Of a stretch of DNA of 64,000 nt, positions 54,136 through 63,926 are shown piece by piece. A model generated the notes under the pieces. That model made no database searches and was not told where the DNA came from. It was given only the letters and a program-made list of their open reading frames with translations. The translations under genes were made by a program, and so were the position numbers. The DNA is from Lysinibacillus sphaericus (GTDB lineage Bacteria > Bacillota > Bacilli > Bacillales_A > Planococcaceae): positions 36,663 to 100,662 of the forward strand of contig NZ_SADV01000014.1 of assembly GCF_006864135.1 (NCBI RefSeq). The letters run 5' to 3'. Position 1 is the first letter of the stretch; every line of letters starts with the position of its first letter.

Positions 54136-54888
54136 ATGGTTTTACATGAAGTGGACAATGAATTTACGATTGACTGCTTATTGCTTGCAGGTCGAATTAT
54201 GATTGAAAGTGGTGCAGAAACATACCGTGTGGAGGATACAATGCTACGCATGGCACATTCTCAAAATATGCTGGATGCGCAATGTTATGCTACACCTACA
54301 GGGATCATTTTTTCGTTAGGCAAGACACAGCCGACGAGAATTACATCAATTTCCAATAGGGTTACAGATTTGCAAAAAATAGCCTTGGTAAATTCAGTAT
54401 CTCGGAGACTCACATCTCACATGATAACATTAGAAGAAGCTTATGACGAGCTAAAGTCGATACAAAAAACAAATTATTTTTTACCAACATATATTCAAGT
54501 CATATCAGCGGCTCTTGCGAGTGGTTGTTTCCTTATAATGTTTAAGGGAGGATGGTCTGATTTCCTTTTTGCATGTTTAGCAGGGGGATTAGGCTTCCTA
54601 GTGCTTTTATTGATAAATGATTTAACAAGAGTGAAATTTTTCGCAGAATTTACAGCATCTTTAGTAGTAGGGTCTATAGCTGTCTTTTCAGTGAAATATG
54701 GCCATGGTACAGAAATAGATAAAATTGTTATTAGCTCCGTTATGCCACTAGTACCAGGTATTTTAATCACGAATGCAGTTCGGGATTTAATAGCAGGTCA
54801 TTTTATGTCGGGGATGGCGAAGGGTGTAGAGGCCTTTTTAACAGCTTTTGCAATCGGTGCAGCTATTGCTGTCACTCTATCGTTTTAG
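54136..54888 (+). CDS. ThrE-type exporter, N-terminal subunit (DUF1212)
   Basis: A 250-aa membrane protein equivalent to the N-terminal half of threonine/serine exporter ThrE (YjjP type). The cytosolic start has LLLAGRIMIESGAETYRVED and TPTGIIFSLG, followed by five hydrophobic segments, with VMPLVPGILITNAVRDLIAG late. AAAGGAGG precedes ATG. The second half is encoded 11 bp downstream, and the two should assemble into one amino-acid exporter. Confidence 0.9.
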   Translation: MVLHEVDNEFTIDCLLLAGRIMIESGAETYRVEDTMLRMAHSQNMLDAQCYATPTGIIFSLGKTQPTRITSISNRVTDLQKIALVNSVSRRLTSHMITLEEAYDELKSIQKTNYFLPTYIQVISAALASGCFLIMFKGGWSDFLFACLAGGLGFLVLLLINDLTRVKFFAEFTASLVVGSIAVFSVKYGHGTEIDKIVISSVMPLVPGILITNAVRDLIAGHFMSGMAKGVEAFLTAFAIGAAIAVTLSF

Positions 54889-54899
54889 GAGGCAGACGC

Positions 54900-55367
54900 A
54901 TGGACTATATCGTACAGTTGATTCTTAGTTTTTTTGCGACTACAGGTATCGCAATTATTTTTAATGTACCTAGAAGAAATCTAGTTTATTGTGGTTTTGT
55001 TGGGGTAGTAGGCTGGATGATTTACTTCATTCTAACTGAACATGGCATGGATATAGTATATGCCTCATTCTTTAGTTCTTTCATAATTGCTATCGTTTCC
55101 CATTTATATGCTCGGCGCTTCAAAATGCCAATGATTATTTTTATTGTCGGCGGTATTATCCCGTTAGTTCCGGGAGGTATGGCTTATAATGCAATGAGAA
55201 ATATTGTAGAGGATGATTATATACAAGGGCTACAGTATGGATTAAAGGCATTTTTAATTACAGGTGCCATCGTTATAGGACTTGTGTTTGCAGAGGTACT
55301 AATACAGCTTATTTTCCGTTCTGTACGTACTAGTAAAGCGACATTCCAAAAGGTCTACAAGAAATAA
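54900..55367 (+). CDS. ThrE-type exporter, C-terminal subunit (DUF3815)
   Basis: A 155-aa membrane protein equivalent to the C-terminal half of ThrE (YjjB type), with four or five helices. GGIIPLVPGGMAYNAMRNIV is the matching signature. Its start follows TTAGGAGGCAG and lies 11 bp after the partner gene. Expected function: export of threonine, serine or related compounds with the 54136 product. Terminator at 55411. Confidence 0.9.
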   Translation: MDYIVQLILSFFATTGIAIIFNVPRRNLVYCGFVGVVGWMIYFILTEHGMDIVYASFFSSFIIAIVSHLYARRFKMPMIIFIVGGIIPLVPGGMAYNAMRNIVEDDYIQGLQYGLKAFLITGAIVIGLVFAEVLIQLIFRSVRTSKATFQKVYKK

Positions 55368-55410
55368 GACACTCATCAAATGTATGAGCACGGCGGATAG
55401 AACAAATATA

Positions 55411-55450
55411 AAAAAGGAGGTTGCGTTTTAAACGTAACCTCCTTTTTTAA
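55411..55450. terminator. Bidirectional terminator
   Basis: AAAAAGGAGGTTGCGTT pairs with AACGTAACCTCCTTTTT between the ThrE genes and the EAL gene. Confidence 0.9.
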
Positions 55451-55456
55451 AATTTA

Positions 55457-57478
55457 CTATTTAACTAGCAATGCTTCAATTTCCTCTGCGTGAATTGGTT
55501 TACTAATATAGTAACCTTGAATAGCATCACAGCCATAAGAAATCAAAAGATCTGCTTGTTCAGCAGTTTCGACACCTTCTGCTACAACTTTAAGTTCCAT
55601 AGATTTTCCGAGTTGCACCATACCGTGCATTAGCTTTTGTGTTTTTTCGGACTTTAATAAAGAACTTGTAAATGTTTTATCGATTTTTAATGTATCTATT
55701 GGTAAAATTTGCATATATCTAAATGAACCATACCCGGTACCGAAATCATCTAGTATAAAGGCAATACCTTCATTTTCAAGCTTACGCATTTGCTGTGTGA
55801 TAAAGGTAGCGGCTTCTGCTTCTAGCGCAAATTTCTCAGTGATTTCAATTTGAATAAGGCTTGCAGGACAGCCGGTTTTTGCCAAAGTTCCAAGGATTGA
55901 CTTTGCCATGTTTTTATCACGGAATTCGCGTACAGAAGAGTTAATGGATACTTTTAAACCAAGACCAGCTTTTTGCCAGATTAGCGCCTGTTCACAAGCT
56001 TTTTCTAGCATAAAGGAACCGATATTATTAATAAGACCAGTTTCCTCAGCGATTGGAATAAGCTCATCTGGTGAAACAACGCCAATTACTTCATCTTCCC
56101 AACGAACTAGTGCTTCTACAGCTGTAATTTTACCTGTATAAACATCAATTTGCGGCTGATAGAGGACTTTTAGATTTTTTTGGTCAAGAGCTTGAAGTAA
56201 ACGTTTTTCAATTAAAGCTTTACGATTTAATGCTTTATGTGTTGCTTTGGATAGTGAGACGATTTTATCGCCACCTGCTTCACGGACAGTTGTGATAGTA
56301 GCAATCGATGCCTTCATTAGTTGGGAGAATGTAGTTTGATCCTCTGGATAACGTGTAATTCCGCCACTAATAGAAATAGGGACAGCAACATTACTGTTAT
56401 AAATTGGATGTTGTTGTAAGTAAGACAGGAAGCCTTGAATAAACCATTCACTTAATGGTGTAATCACGACAAAATCATTTTCGTTAATACGTGCCATCGT
56501 ACTATCTTGGAAGTACATTTTTATACGATTTGTAAACTCTACAATAAGACTTTGACCGATTTGCTGATCATGTAACTCTTTTAATGTATAAAATTTATCA
56601 ATACTTAAATAGACAAAAGAAAAGTTTCTTTCATCCTCAATCATATTGGAAATCACTTTTTCAAGTCGATGTGCATTCATCAGACCAGTTTCTGTATCAA
56701 TATAAGCGATTTTTTCCAGCTGATGTTGAATTGACTTGGACTTGGTGATATCCTTTTCAATTAATAAAAATTGTTGCTCATTTGTTTCGATATTAAATGT
56801 AGGGATAGCTGTTAGTAGTACCCAATAAGATTGACCCGCTTTTGTAACTTTTTCGACTTCACCTTGCCACGTTTGGCCAATGTTTAAATTCCGCCAGATG
56901 GTATTTGTGATTTTTTCACTTTCTTTATTTTCAGGGAATAATTGCCAAAATGTTTTACCAATCACGCGTTTTGGTGTCCATTGACTCGTTTTTAGAAATT
57001 CATTATTACATTCTAAAATGAACCCATCATGATCAAGTGTTACTGTCATAAATGTCGAGTCTAATCCCTTTTTTAAGTCTACGAGAGTGCTGCTACTTGA
57101 GACAGAATTAATCATTAACTCTGGTAGCATGAACATCATAAGAACGAAATGCTTTCCTTGTTCAGTAAATGGTTTAGCTAGTAGCGCTGTTGTAATTTCT
57201 TCATTTGTATACGTTTTTAATTGAATTTGATTGATATACGTGCTGTCATTATTTTGCATAATAGCTTGAAAGGTTTCTAATGAAAGCTGACGTAGTAAAT
57301 TTTCATGAATGAATAAAGTGGTATGTTCTTTAATAGTAGTATCTGAAAAATCAAATAGCTGTTCAGCAAGCTTTCCCAAATTTATAACTTGTCCATCTTG
57401 ATTCATGACAATAGCAGGAAAAGGAAGTGAATTTAAATAATGTTCATCGATCGTAAATGATTTTTGCATATGACTCAT
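55457..57478 (-). CDS. PAS-GGDEF-EAL protein, probable c-di-GMP phosphodiesterase
   Basis: A 673-aa cytosolic signalling protein. Two PAS-type domains (about 10-110 and 145-260: FILECNNEFLKTSQWTPKRV), then a GGDEF domain (about 265-425) whose active-site loop is RINENDF rather than GGDEF and so is likely inactive, and a C-terminal EAL domain (about 430-673) with intact EALVRWED, EITEKFALE and DDFGTGYGSF motifs. It should hydrolyse c-di-GMP, regulated by PAS signals. AAGGAGATCG precedes ATG. Single gene. Confidence 0.92.
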   Translation of the reverse strand: MSHMQKSFTIDEHYLNSLPFPAIVMNQDGQVINLGKLAEQLFDFSDTTIKEHTTLFIHENLLRQLSLETFQAIMQNNDSTYINQIQLKTYTNEEITTALLAKPFTEQGKHFVLMMFMLPELMINSVSSSSTLVDLKKGLDSTFMTVTLDHDGFILECNNEFLKTSQWTPKRVIGKTFWQLFPENKESEKITNTIWRNLNIGQTWQGEVEKVTKAGQSYWVLLTAIPTFNIETNEQQFLLIEKDITKSKSIQHQLEKIAYIDTETGLMNAHRLEKVISNMIEDERNFSFVYLSIDKFYTLKELHDQQIGQSLIVEFTNRIKMYFQDSTMARINENDFVVITPLSEWFIQGFLSYLQQHPIYNSNVAVPISISGGITRYPEDQTTFSQLMKASIATITTVREAGGDKIVSLSKATHKALNRKALIEKRLLQALDQKNLKVLYQPQIDVYTGKITAVEALVRWEDEVIGVVSPDELIPIAEETGLINNIGSFMLEKACEQALIWQKAGLGLKVSINSSVREFRDKNMAKSILGTLAKTGCPASLIQIEITEKFALEAEAATFITQQMRKLENEGIAFILDDFGTGYGSFRYMQILPIDTLKIDKTFTSSLLKSEKTQKLMHGMVQLGKSMELKVVAEGVETAEQADLLISYGCDAIQGYYISKPIHAEEIEALLVK

Positions 57479-57807
57479 GATTATTCGATCTCCTTGAGTA
57501 ATCTATATATACTATTATTATAGTTAATTATCGGGAATTAGTCATTATGAATATGATTGTAAATATTTGATAATAAAAAATTTCGGGACTTTTTTAGTTA
57601 GAAATAAGGAAAAAAATGAAGAAAAATAACATTTTTTAGTATGAATATAGGGATCTAGAATTATTGGAAAGATTGAAAAAAATAGTATTAATCGTCTCCT
57701 GTGCGATGATACGGGGAGAACCCGGACCTTAAATGGAGTTGTTACTCAACAATACGCCATTGATGGTTTCCATTTCGTTATTGTTTGCAGGTATTTAATT
57801 ACCTACA

Positions 57808-57868
57808 TATTTATCTTCATTCAGTGGGTGCCCTAACACCTACTGTTAAATTGCCACAGGACGTGGGT
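57808..57868 (-). repeat. Family B repeat remnant
   Basis: Contains TCTTCATTCAGTGGGTGCCC and, reading the other strand, CCCACGTCCTGTGGCAATTT, which matches the family B hairpin. Fragmented arms in mixed orientation. Confidence 0.45.
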
Positions 57869-57869
57869 A

Positions 57870-58386
57870 TCTTAAACTGGGCTTCTCTATGTATTTTTTA
57901 CTTTATTACAGTTTCTAGCACCGATATTTGTTGTTGCCTATGTCTCTCTTAGTTTAAAGAAATGGCCATCGAAATATCAAGTGATAGGGATTATTGGTAC
58001 ACTTATAGGTTTTTCCCTCCTACTAACGAATGCTTCATTTGACGATTTATTAGTTAGTAGTAAAGCCTTATTGGGGGAGTAGCGGTTGGTCTTACGTTTG
58101 CCTTCTACACATTGTACCCTGCAAGTTTGATAAAAGAATGAAGTGTACTACTTGTTGCCGTATGGGGAATGCTTATAGGAGGATTTACATTAGAGATTAA
58201 TTGTTGCATTTGGAGTCAAATCTGTTGTTTTTGTGCTATTTTAAGTAGAAACAAGTATGATTTCTAGTATTAACCCCTACAGCAATGGTTATTTCAGTTA
58301 TCGTATTTAGGTTTTGGCAATTTGTTGATGTCTTCGTTATGCTTGTTTATTTAACATGGCTTTCTGTAGGTGAAGAAAAAGCGTAA
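57870..58386 (+). pseudogene. EamA/DMT transporter relic
   Basis: Reading from about 57905 gives LQFLAPIFVVAYVSLSLKKW, GIIGTLIGFSLLLTNASFDD, LLVSSKALLG, then after a frame change GVAVGLTFAFYTLYPASLIK, a stop, and SVLLVAVWGMLIGGFTLEI; the end reads FVDVFVMLV..VGEEKA. These match the second half of EamA-type 10-helix exporters. The first half is missing and there are several frameshifts and stops. The relic lies directly before the ABC exporter operon. Confidence 0.7.
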
Positions 58387-58462
58387 AAATACTATCTGTA
58401 TAGGAGTTATTCACTATATTTGAAATTTGTGGAACTCCTTTCTAATAATAAGGGGGAAGAAT

Positions 58463-60184
58463 ATGAAAGAAGTTTTTTCCTATGTGAAGCCTTATAAATG
58501 GACTGCATTTATCGCGTTATGCTTAATGCTGTTGGAATTGTTTGTGGAGCTCGCTCAGCCACTTATCATGGCTAAAATCATAGATGATGGAGTACGAGCT
58601 CAAAATCAAGGGGTGATTTGGCAATGGGGAATTGTTTTACTTGGCTTATCGTTCGTAGCCTTTATAGCCGGTGTCGTTAATTCGTATTTTTCATCGCATA
58701 CAGCACAGAGTTTCTCCTATGATTTACGAAATGCATTGTTTGAAAAAATACAATCCTTTACATTAACCACTTATCAAAAATTCTCAACAGCTTCTCTTAT
58801 TACAAGGTTAACGAATGATGTAACGCAAGTTCAGACAGTGCTGTTTATGAGTTTGCGTATTATGCTTCGTGCACCACTTGCCGTTGTTGGCAGCATCGTT
58901 ATGGCCTTTGTAGTAAATGCTAAATTAGCGTTGTTTTTAGTTATTGGCGCACCGATTATTTTGATTTTTCTTATTTTTATGGTGGCAAAAGGTGTGTCTT
59001 ATTTTGGACTTGTGCAAAAAAGAATGGATCGTTTGAATCGTGTACTACAGGAAAATTTACAGGCTATACGATTAGTGAAGGCTTATTTTCGTGGTGCGTA
59101 TGAAGTCTCTCGTTTTGATGAAGTTGCCTCACGCTTAAAAATAGATACTGTAAAGGCTTTACGCACAATGGAGTATATTATGCCTGTGCTGTTATTCATC
59201 ATGAATATGAGTCTGCTTGCAGTACTGTGGTTTGGGACAAAACAAATAGCTTCAGGTACAACACCGCTTGGAGATGTAGTAGCCATTGTCAATTATGCAA
59301 TGCGTATGACAGGCTCGTTTTCGATGTTTGCCTTTATTATTATTTTTTATGCGCGTGCAAAAGCCTCCGCAGAGCGTATGGCAGAAGTTCTTTCAACTAA
59401 GAATGAGATTGAGCTACCATCATCTGCAGAGAAAACGTCTAAAGGCTTGAATTTTGGAGAATTGGCTTTTGAGCATGTTAGCTTTACTTATCCTGGGGAA
59501 GACTCGCCTGTACTATCCAACGTAAGCTTCCGAGTGAAATCTGGTGAAAAGCTCGCCATTATGGGGGCAACAGGTGCAGGGAAATCTACGTTGTTACAGC
59601 TTATTCCACGTTTCTACGATGTGACTGAAGGTAAAATAGTAGTAGAGGGGAAAGATGTACAGCAATGGGATTTACAAGAGCTGCGTGAAATCATCGGCTA
59701 TGTTCCACAACAATCGTTATTATTTACAGGAAGCATTGCTGATAATGTTCGTTGGGGCGATGCAGAGGCTGAAATGGATGCAGTGCTGCAGGCTACAATG
59801 CAAGCACAAATTCATGCATCTGTGGAGGATTTCCCGAATGGTTACGAGACAAAAGTCGGTCAGAAGGGTGTTAATCTTTCAGGCGGTCAAAAACAAAGAT
59901 TATCGATTGCAAGAGCGCTATTAAGAAAAGGGCATATATTAATGCTTGATGATAGTACAAGTGCACTTGATGTTAAAACGGAGCAGGCATTATGGGCGGC
60001 TTTGAGTGAAGAACAAGCAACAATGCTAGTAGTCACTCAAAAAATTCGGACAGCTAAAGGTGCAAGTCGCATCTTACTTATTGATGCAGGAAAAGTGGTT
60101 GCATATGGGACGCATGAAGAGCTTTTACAAACGTCAGTGCTTTATAAAAAAATCGCAATCTCTCAACAGGAGGTGGAGGAATAA
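58463..60184 (+). CDS. ABC exporter subunit 1 (YfiB/BmrC-like, degenerate-site half)
   Basis: A 573-aa half-transporter: six membrane helices (about 15-300) and an ATPase domain. Walker A is GATGAGKST and the signature LSGGQKQR. Walker B reads LMLDDSTSALD, with Asp in place of the catalytic Glu, and the switch region has TQK in place of the usual His. These are the marks of the non-canonical ATP site of heterodimeric exporters such as BmrCD and TM287/288. ATG 58463 (TAAGGGGGAAG upstream) preferred to 58427. It overlaps the next gene by one base. Likely substrates: drugs or lipids. Confidence 0.92.
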   Translation: MKEVFSYVKPYKWTAFIALCLMLLELFVELAQPLIMAKIIDDGVRAQNQGVIWQWGIVLLGLSFVAFIAGVVNSYFSSHTAQSFSYDLRNALFEKIQSFTLTTYQKFSTASLITRLTNDVTQVQTVLFMSLRIMLRAPLAVVGSIVMAFVVNAKLALFLVIGAPIILIFLIFMVAKGVSYFGLVQKRMDRLNRVLQENLQAIRLVKAYFRGAYEVSRFDEVASRLKIDTVKALRTMEYIMPVLLFIMNMSLLAVLWFGTKQIASGTTPLGDVVAIVNYAMRMTGSFSMFAFIIIFYARAKASAERMAEVLSTKNEIELPSSAEKTSKGLNFGELAFEHVSFTYPGEDSPVLSNVSFRVKSGEKLAIMGATGAGKSTLLQLIPRFYDVTEGKIVVEGKDVQQWDLQELREIIGYVPQQSLLFTGSIADNVRWGDAEAEMDAVLQATMQAQIHASVEDFPNGYETKVGQKGVNLSGGQKQRLSIARALLRKGHILMLDDSTSALDVKTEQALWAALSEEQATMLVVTQKIRTAKGASRILLIDAGKVVAYGTHEELLQTSVLYKKIAISQQEVEE

Positions 60185-62016
60185 TGAGATTTTTCCAAAA
60201 GCCTTTTGGCTATGAGCCGATTTTGACGAAAGATGATGTGAAGCAAGTTGTTAAGAAAAAGAAGGGACCTCGCGCAACAGATTGGAAAAGCACACTACTA
60301 CGTTTATGGAAAATAGTCGATGAACAACGTGTACTACTAATTATTGTGCTGTTACTTGTCTTGGCGAGTTCCATCTTGTCTCTTCTTGGACCGTATTTAA
60401 TTGGTAAAATGATTGACATGTACGTAACGCATGGAGAGCTTACAGGACTTGAAAAAGGGATTATGCTGTTAATCGGCATTTATGCTCTATTAGCAATATC
60501 ATTATTTTTGCAAAACTATTGGATGATTGGTGTTGCCCAACAAACCATATATAGATTACGAACGAGTGTCTTTGCTCATTTCCAAAGACTGCCGATTACC
60601 TTTTTTGATCGTCGTCAGCATGGAGAATTAATGAGTCGGATGACGAACGATATTGAAGCAGTTAGCTCAACATTAAATAGCTCCTTTATCCAAGTGTTTT
60701 CTAGTGTAGTAACGCTTACAGGAACAGTGATTATCATGCTAAGTTTAAGCCCCTTACTAACGGTATTAACGATGACCATTATACCGGTTATGTTTTGGGC
60801 GATGCGTTGGATCACACGAAGAACCGCACCATTATTTAAGGAGCAGCAAGCGGCCATAGGAGCTCTGAATGGCATGATTGAAGAAACGATTTCGGGCCAA
60901 CGAATTGTCAAAGCTTTCTCACAAGAGGAACGCATGAAAGCGGAGTTTCGCGAAAAAAGTTTACGCTTAAAAAGTACTGGCTTTTGGGCGCAGACATATT
61001 CAGGGTATATACCAAAGGTCATGAACTTTTTAAACAATATGAGTTTTACAATTGTAGCTGGTATTGGCGGTGTACTTGCTTTTTATGGGCATGTATCAAT
61101 CGGAGTAATTGTTATTTTTACAGAATACGCGAGGCAATTTACACGACCTTTAAATGATTTGGCTAATCAATTTAATACCGTGCTGTCAGCGATTGCTGGT
61201 GCTGAGCGTATATTTGCGTTACTGGATGAACAGCCCGAGGAGGAAGCTGCTTCGGTACGGGAGCATAAGCTATTAGGACAAGTGAGCTTTCGGCATGTGT
61301 ACTTTAAATATGAGCAAGCAGCGGAAGCTTACACTTTGAAGGACATTAATTTTAACGTGGAGCCTGGACAAACGGTAGCTCTGGTTGGAGCAACCGGTGC
61401 AGGAAAAACAACGATCTTGCAGCTTATTGCAAGATTTTATGAAGTATCAAAGGGTGAGGTTTTATTTGATGGTGTAAACGTTCAGCAAATAGAACGACAA
61501 GCACTGCGCTCGCAAATGGCCTTTGTGTTACAGGATCCGTTTCTGTTCGAAGCGTCTGTACGTGAAAATATTCGTTATGGTCGATTAGATGCTAGCGACG
61601 AAGAGATTGAGGAAGCGGCGAAGCGTGCAAATGCACATGACTTTATCATGATGCTAAAGGATGGCTATGACACTGTACTTGCTGCAGATGGCAGTGGAAT
61701 TTCGCAAGGCCAAAAGCAGTTATTATCAATAGCACGAGCTTTGATTGCTGATCCGAAAATTTTGTTGTTGGATGAGGCGACAAGTAGTATTGATACTGTT
61801 ACGGAGCTTGCGATTCAAGAGGCTCTTGATGTGTTAATGCAGGGACGCACAAGCTTTGTTATTGCTCACCGTTTAAATACAGTACACAATGCTGATATTG
61901 TGCTTGTTATGCGCAAAGGTAAGTTAGTTGAAGCAGGCCCTCAACAAAAATTAATGGAATCGGGAGGTATTTATGCGCAGATGTTACAATCTTCATCTCA
62001 TCATCTTGATGAGTAG
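60184..62016 (+). CDS. ABC exporter subunit 2 (YfiC/BmrD-like)
   Basis: A 610-aa half-transporter with about 40 extra N-terminal residues (FQKPFGYEPILTKDDVKQVV) before six helices. Its ATPase has Walker A GATGAGKTT, the signature ISQGQKQLLS (non-canonical, LSGGQ replaced), Walker B ILLLDEATSSID with the catalytic Glu, and AHRL with the switch His. It thus pairs with the 58463 product: one active ATP site, one degenerate. The start codon overlaps the upstream stop (TAATG). A terminator follows at 62061. Confidence 0.92.
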   Translation: MRFFQKPFGYEPILTKDDVKQVVKKKKGPRATDWKSTLLRLWKIVDEQRVLLIIVLLLVLASSILSLLGPYLIGKMIDMYVTHGELTGLEKGIMLLIGIYALLAISLFLQNYWMIGVAQQTIYRLRTSVFAHFQRLPITFFDRRQHGELMSRMTNDIEAVSSTLNSSFIQVFSSVVTLTGTVIIMLSLSPLLTVLTMTIIPVMFWAMRWITRRTAPLFKEQQAAIGALNGMIEETISGQRIVKAFSQEERMKAEFREKSLRLKSTGFWAQTYSGYIPKVMNFLNNMSFTIVAGIGGVLAFYGHVSIGVIVIFTEYARQFTRPLNDLANQFNTVLSAIAGAERIFALLDEQPEEEAASVREHKLLGQVSFRHVYFKYEQAAEAYTLKDINFNVEPGQTVALVGATGAGKTTILQLIARFYEVSKGEVLFDGVNVQQIERQALRSQMAFVLQDPFLFEASVRENIRYGRLDASDEEIEEAAKRANAHDFIMMLKDGYDTVLAADGSGISQGQKQLLSIARALIADPKILLLDEATSSIDTVTELAIQEALDVLMQGRTSFVIAHRLNTVHNADIVLVMRKGKLVEAGPQQKLMESGGIYAQMLQSSSHHLDE

Positions 62017-62060
62017 TGTGAAAGTAACGATATAGGGTATAAATCTCATTGATCCAGTAT

Positions 62061-62101
62061 AAAAAAGAGTGATTTCGAACATTTGGAATTGCTCTTTTTT
62101 A
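62061..62101 (+). terminator. Terminator of ABC exporter operon
   Basis: AAAAAAGAGTGATTTC pairs with GGAATTGCTCTTTTTT (two non-Watson-Crick positions). Confidence 0.8.
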
Positions 62102-62153
62102 GTTGAAGTAATGATTTTTATTCTATAATTTAAATGTAATTTATTGGGATAAA

Positions 62154-62285
62154 TAGTATAATTAAGTATGGGCGGCTAAGAGGAAATATTTCTTTTAGGT
62201 GAGTGAGCAACTAGATGCTCAATGGCAGCGGAAATAGGGCCTGCAAGTGAATGGGTTGTATAAAAATACATACCTTATTCTAGTA
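62154..62285 (+). ncRNA. Possible structured RNA in intergenic region (tentative)
   Basis: A -10-like TATAAT at 62157 is followed by GC-richer sequence holding four hairpins: CTAAGAG/CTTTTAG, GAGCA/TGCTC, GCAG/CTGC and a final GGTTGTAT/ATACATACC. No ORF and no known riboswitch motif was recognised. No good -35 was found. The rest of 62286-62454 is AT-rich and featureless. Confidence 0.3.
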
Positions 62286-62454
62286 ATTTTCAGTTTATAA
62301 CCGTTGAAAATCATATAAAACCTTTTAATTTCACTATATTTGGAGTAAAATTGTTAATAAATAGAAATGATTAGAAGTGGTTAGTATAATTTGTTGCCAG
62401 CTTATTTTCTTTCTTGCTACAATAGGGCAATAGTTTGATACAAGAACGGAGTAA

Positions 62455-63324
62455 ATGATGAATATTTCAGTGATGACAGTGTCTTTTCCGTTAGATGGAG
62501 AAACATTAAATGAATTAAAATTATTGTGTGAAGAAGCGACCACACATGATTATCGTGTATATGAGACTGCTATGGGTTTGCCTATGGCGGGTTCCTTTGA
62601 AACGAAGGGATTTATGGTACTTGCATATGAAGATGACAAAGATGTATTAGTTGGTGCAGCCAGTGCAATAGATTTAATGGGACTGCATACATATGAATGG
62701 TCTTTAGTTGTAACACCTACGTACCGTCAAAAGGGAATTGGAACTGCTTTAGTGGAAGCTTTGCAGGCCGGTCTCGAAGAGCGTGGGGCAGAAGGTCAAT
62801 TGGCAGTAGTGATTGATGGATCGCCTTTTGGACACACATTTATTGAAAAGAAAGGCTTCACATATAGCTTTTCAGAGGCCACTTTAGAAACAAGAGCAGA
62901 GTCAGTAGAATTAAAGAATAATATCGAAATTATTCCTTATACAGATGAACAGGCAGAGTTGATTGCCATCTATAGTGCGGCGTTTGGAGATCTACCTGAA
63001 GAGTCTAAAGAGCTAATCGCTTTTAATACATCAACTACTGGAAGAAAGCTATGGATAGCCCGTAAAGATGGAGAAATTGTTGGAACAGTGACGACTGCCC
63101 AGGAAAATGAAATTCAATGGGTAACGGCATTGGCAGTTCATCCAAACTTTGAGGGGCAAGGAATTGGTACTGCAATGCTGTCATTTTCCAAAGATTATGC
63201 GAGCAAAATTAAAGCTAAATTCGTCATGCTCGATGTAGAAATTGACAATAGAAAGGCGCTTTCTGTTTATGAAAAGGCCGGCTTTATGAAAGCTCAACAA
63301 ATAGACTATTATGTAAAACAATAA
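62455..63324 (+). CDS. Tandem GNAT acetyltransferase
   Basis: A 289-aa protein with two GNAT domains. The first (about 1-150) has SLVVTPTYRQKGIGTALVEA and a FIEKKGF end; the second (about 155-289) has LAVHPNFEGQGIGTAMLSFS and NRKALSVYEKAGF. Both acetyl-CoA loops (Q-K-G-I-G-T, G-Q-G-I-G-T) look intact, so both halves might bind cofactor. The acceptor is unknown. The start is ATG 62455 or 62458, preceded by CGGAG. Single gene followed by a terminator. Confidence 0.9.
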   Translation: MMNISVMTVSFPLDGETLNELKLLCEEATTHDYRVYETAMGLPMAGSFETKGFMVLAYEDDKDVLVGAASAIDLMGLHTYEWSLVVTPTYRQKGIGTALVEALQAGLEERGAEGQLAVVIDGSPFGHTFIEKKGFTYSFSEATLETRAESVELKNNIEIIPYTDEQAELIAIYSAAFGDLPEESKELIAFNTSTTGRKLWIARKDGEIVGTVTTAQENEIQWVTALAVHPNFEGQGIGTAMLSFSKDYASKIKAKFVMLDVEIDNRKALSVYEKAGFMKAQQIDYYVKQ

Positions 63325-63329
63325 GTGAA

Positions 63330-63357
63330 GAGTGAGGAGTGTGCTCCTCACTTTTTT
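63330..63357 (+). terminator. Terminator of tandem GNAT gene
   Basis: AGTGAGGAG (63331-63339) pairs with CTCCTCACT (63344-63352), then TTTTT. Confidence 0.9.
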
Positions 63358-63655
63358 GTGTTTAGCAATGAAGTCCAGACACCAGTGAAAAGGAAGTGAA
63401 ATTTTCAGGTAGAGATAATATACGAACTACGTAAATGGATGGGGAAGACCTTACTTTCTAAGAAGATTCCGAGGAACATCATTCGAGTCCGTAATTTAAG
63501 GTCAAAATAATTTTATAATGATATCTAATTTAGATAACTGTAAAACATTAAATTAATGTCATATTATGAGTTTAATATTATATTATTTTTAAAATCATTA
63601 TAATAGGAAATTTCTCGATGGAGTAAAAAACTATAAACTTTTTTAGAAAAAAGTG

Positions 63656-63684
63656 TTGACGTTTTTAAATTAAGTGTGTAATAT
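63656..63684 (+). promoter_or_regulatory. rRNA operon promoter P1
   Basis: TTGACG (63656-63661), 17-bp spacer, TAATAT (63679-63684). Together with P2 it forms the usual tandem rRNA promoter pair. The gap 63358-63655 holds no gene that I can see. Confidence 0.7.
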
Positions 63685-63730
63685 TATACAAGTCGTTAAG
63701 ACAGCTACTAAAAAACAGCTAAACTAGTTG

Positions 63731-63759
63731 TTGACATAGAGTTTACGACATGATATTAT
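63731..63759 (+). promoter_or_regulatory. rRNA operon promoter P2
   Basis: TTGACA (63731-63736), 17-bp spacer, TATTAT (63754-63759). The leader downstream contains GAACCTTGAAAACTGAACAA, common in Bacillaceae rRNA leaders. Confidence 0.85.
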
Positions 63760-63926
63760 ATAAAAGTTGCTGCTGAGAAAACGGCAACGAAATGAACCTT
63801 GAAAACTGAACAAGCAAAACGTAATCAATAAAGTTTTTACTAGCTAACCTTGAGTTGGCGAACGAAACAAAATTTTGGACATCAAACATGATGCCAGCAA
63901 AACAATTTGAGCTAATCAAATTTCTT

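Noticed and set aside
55908..56141. 77-residue plus-strand ORF
   Set aside because: Antisense to the EAL domain; no start signals.
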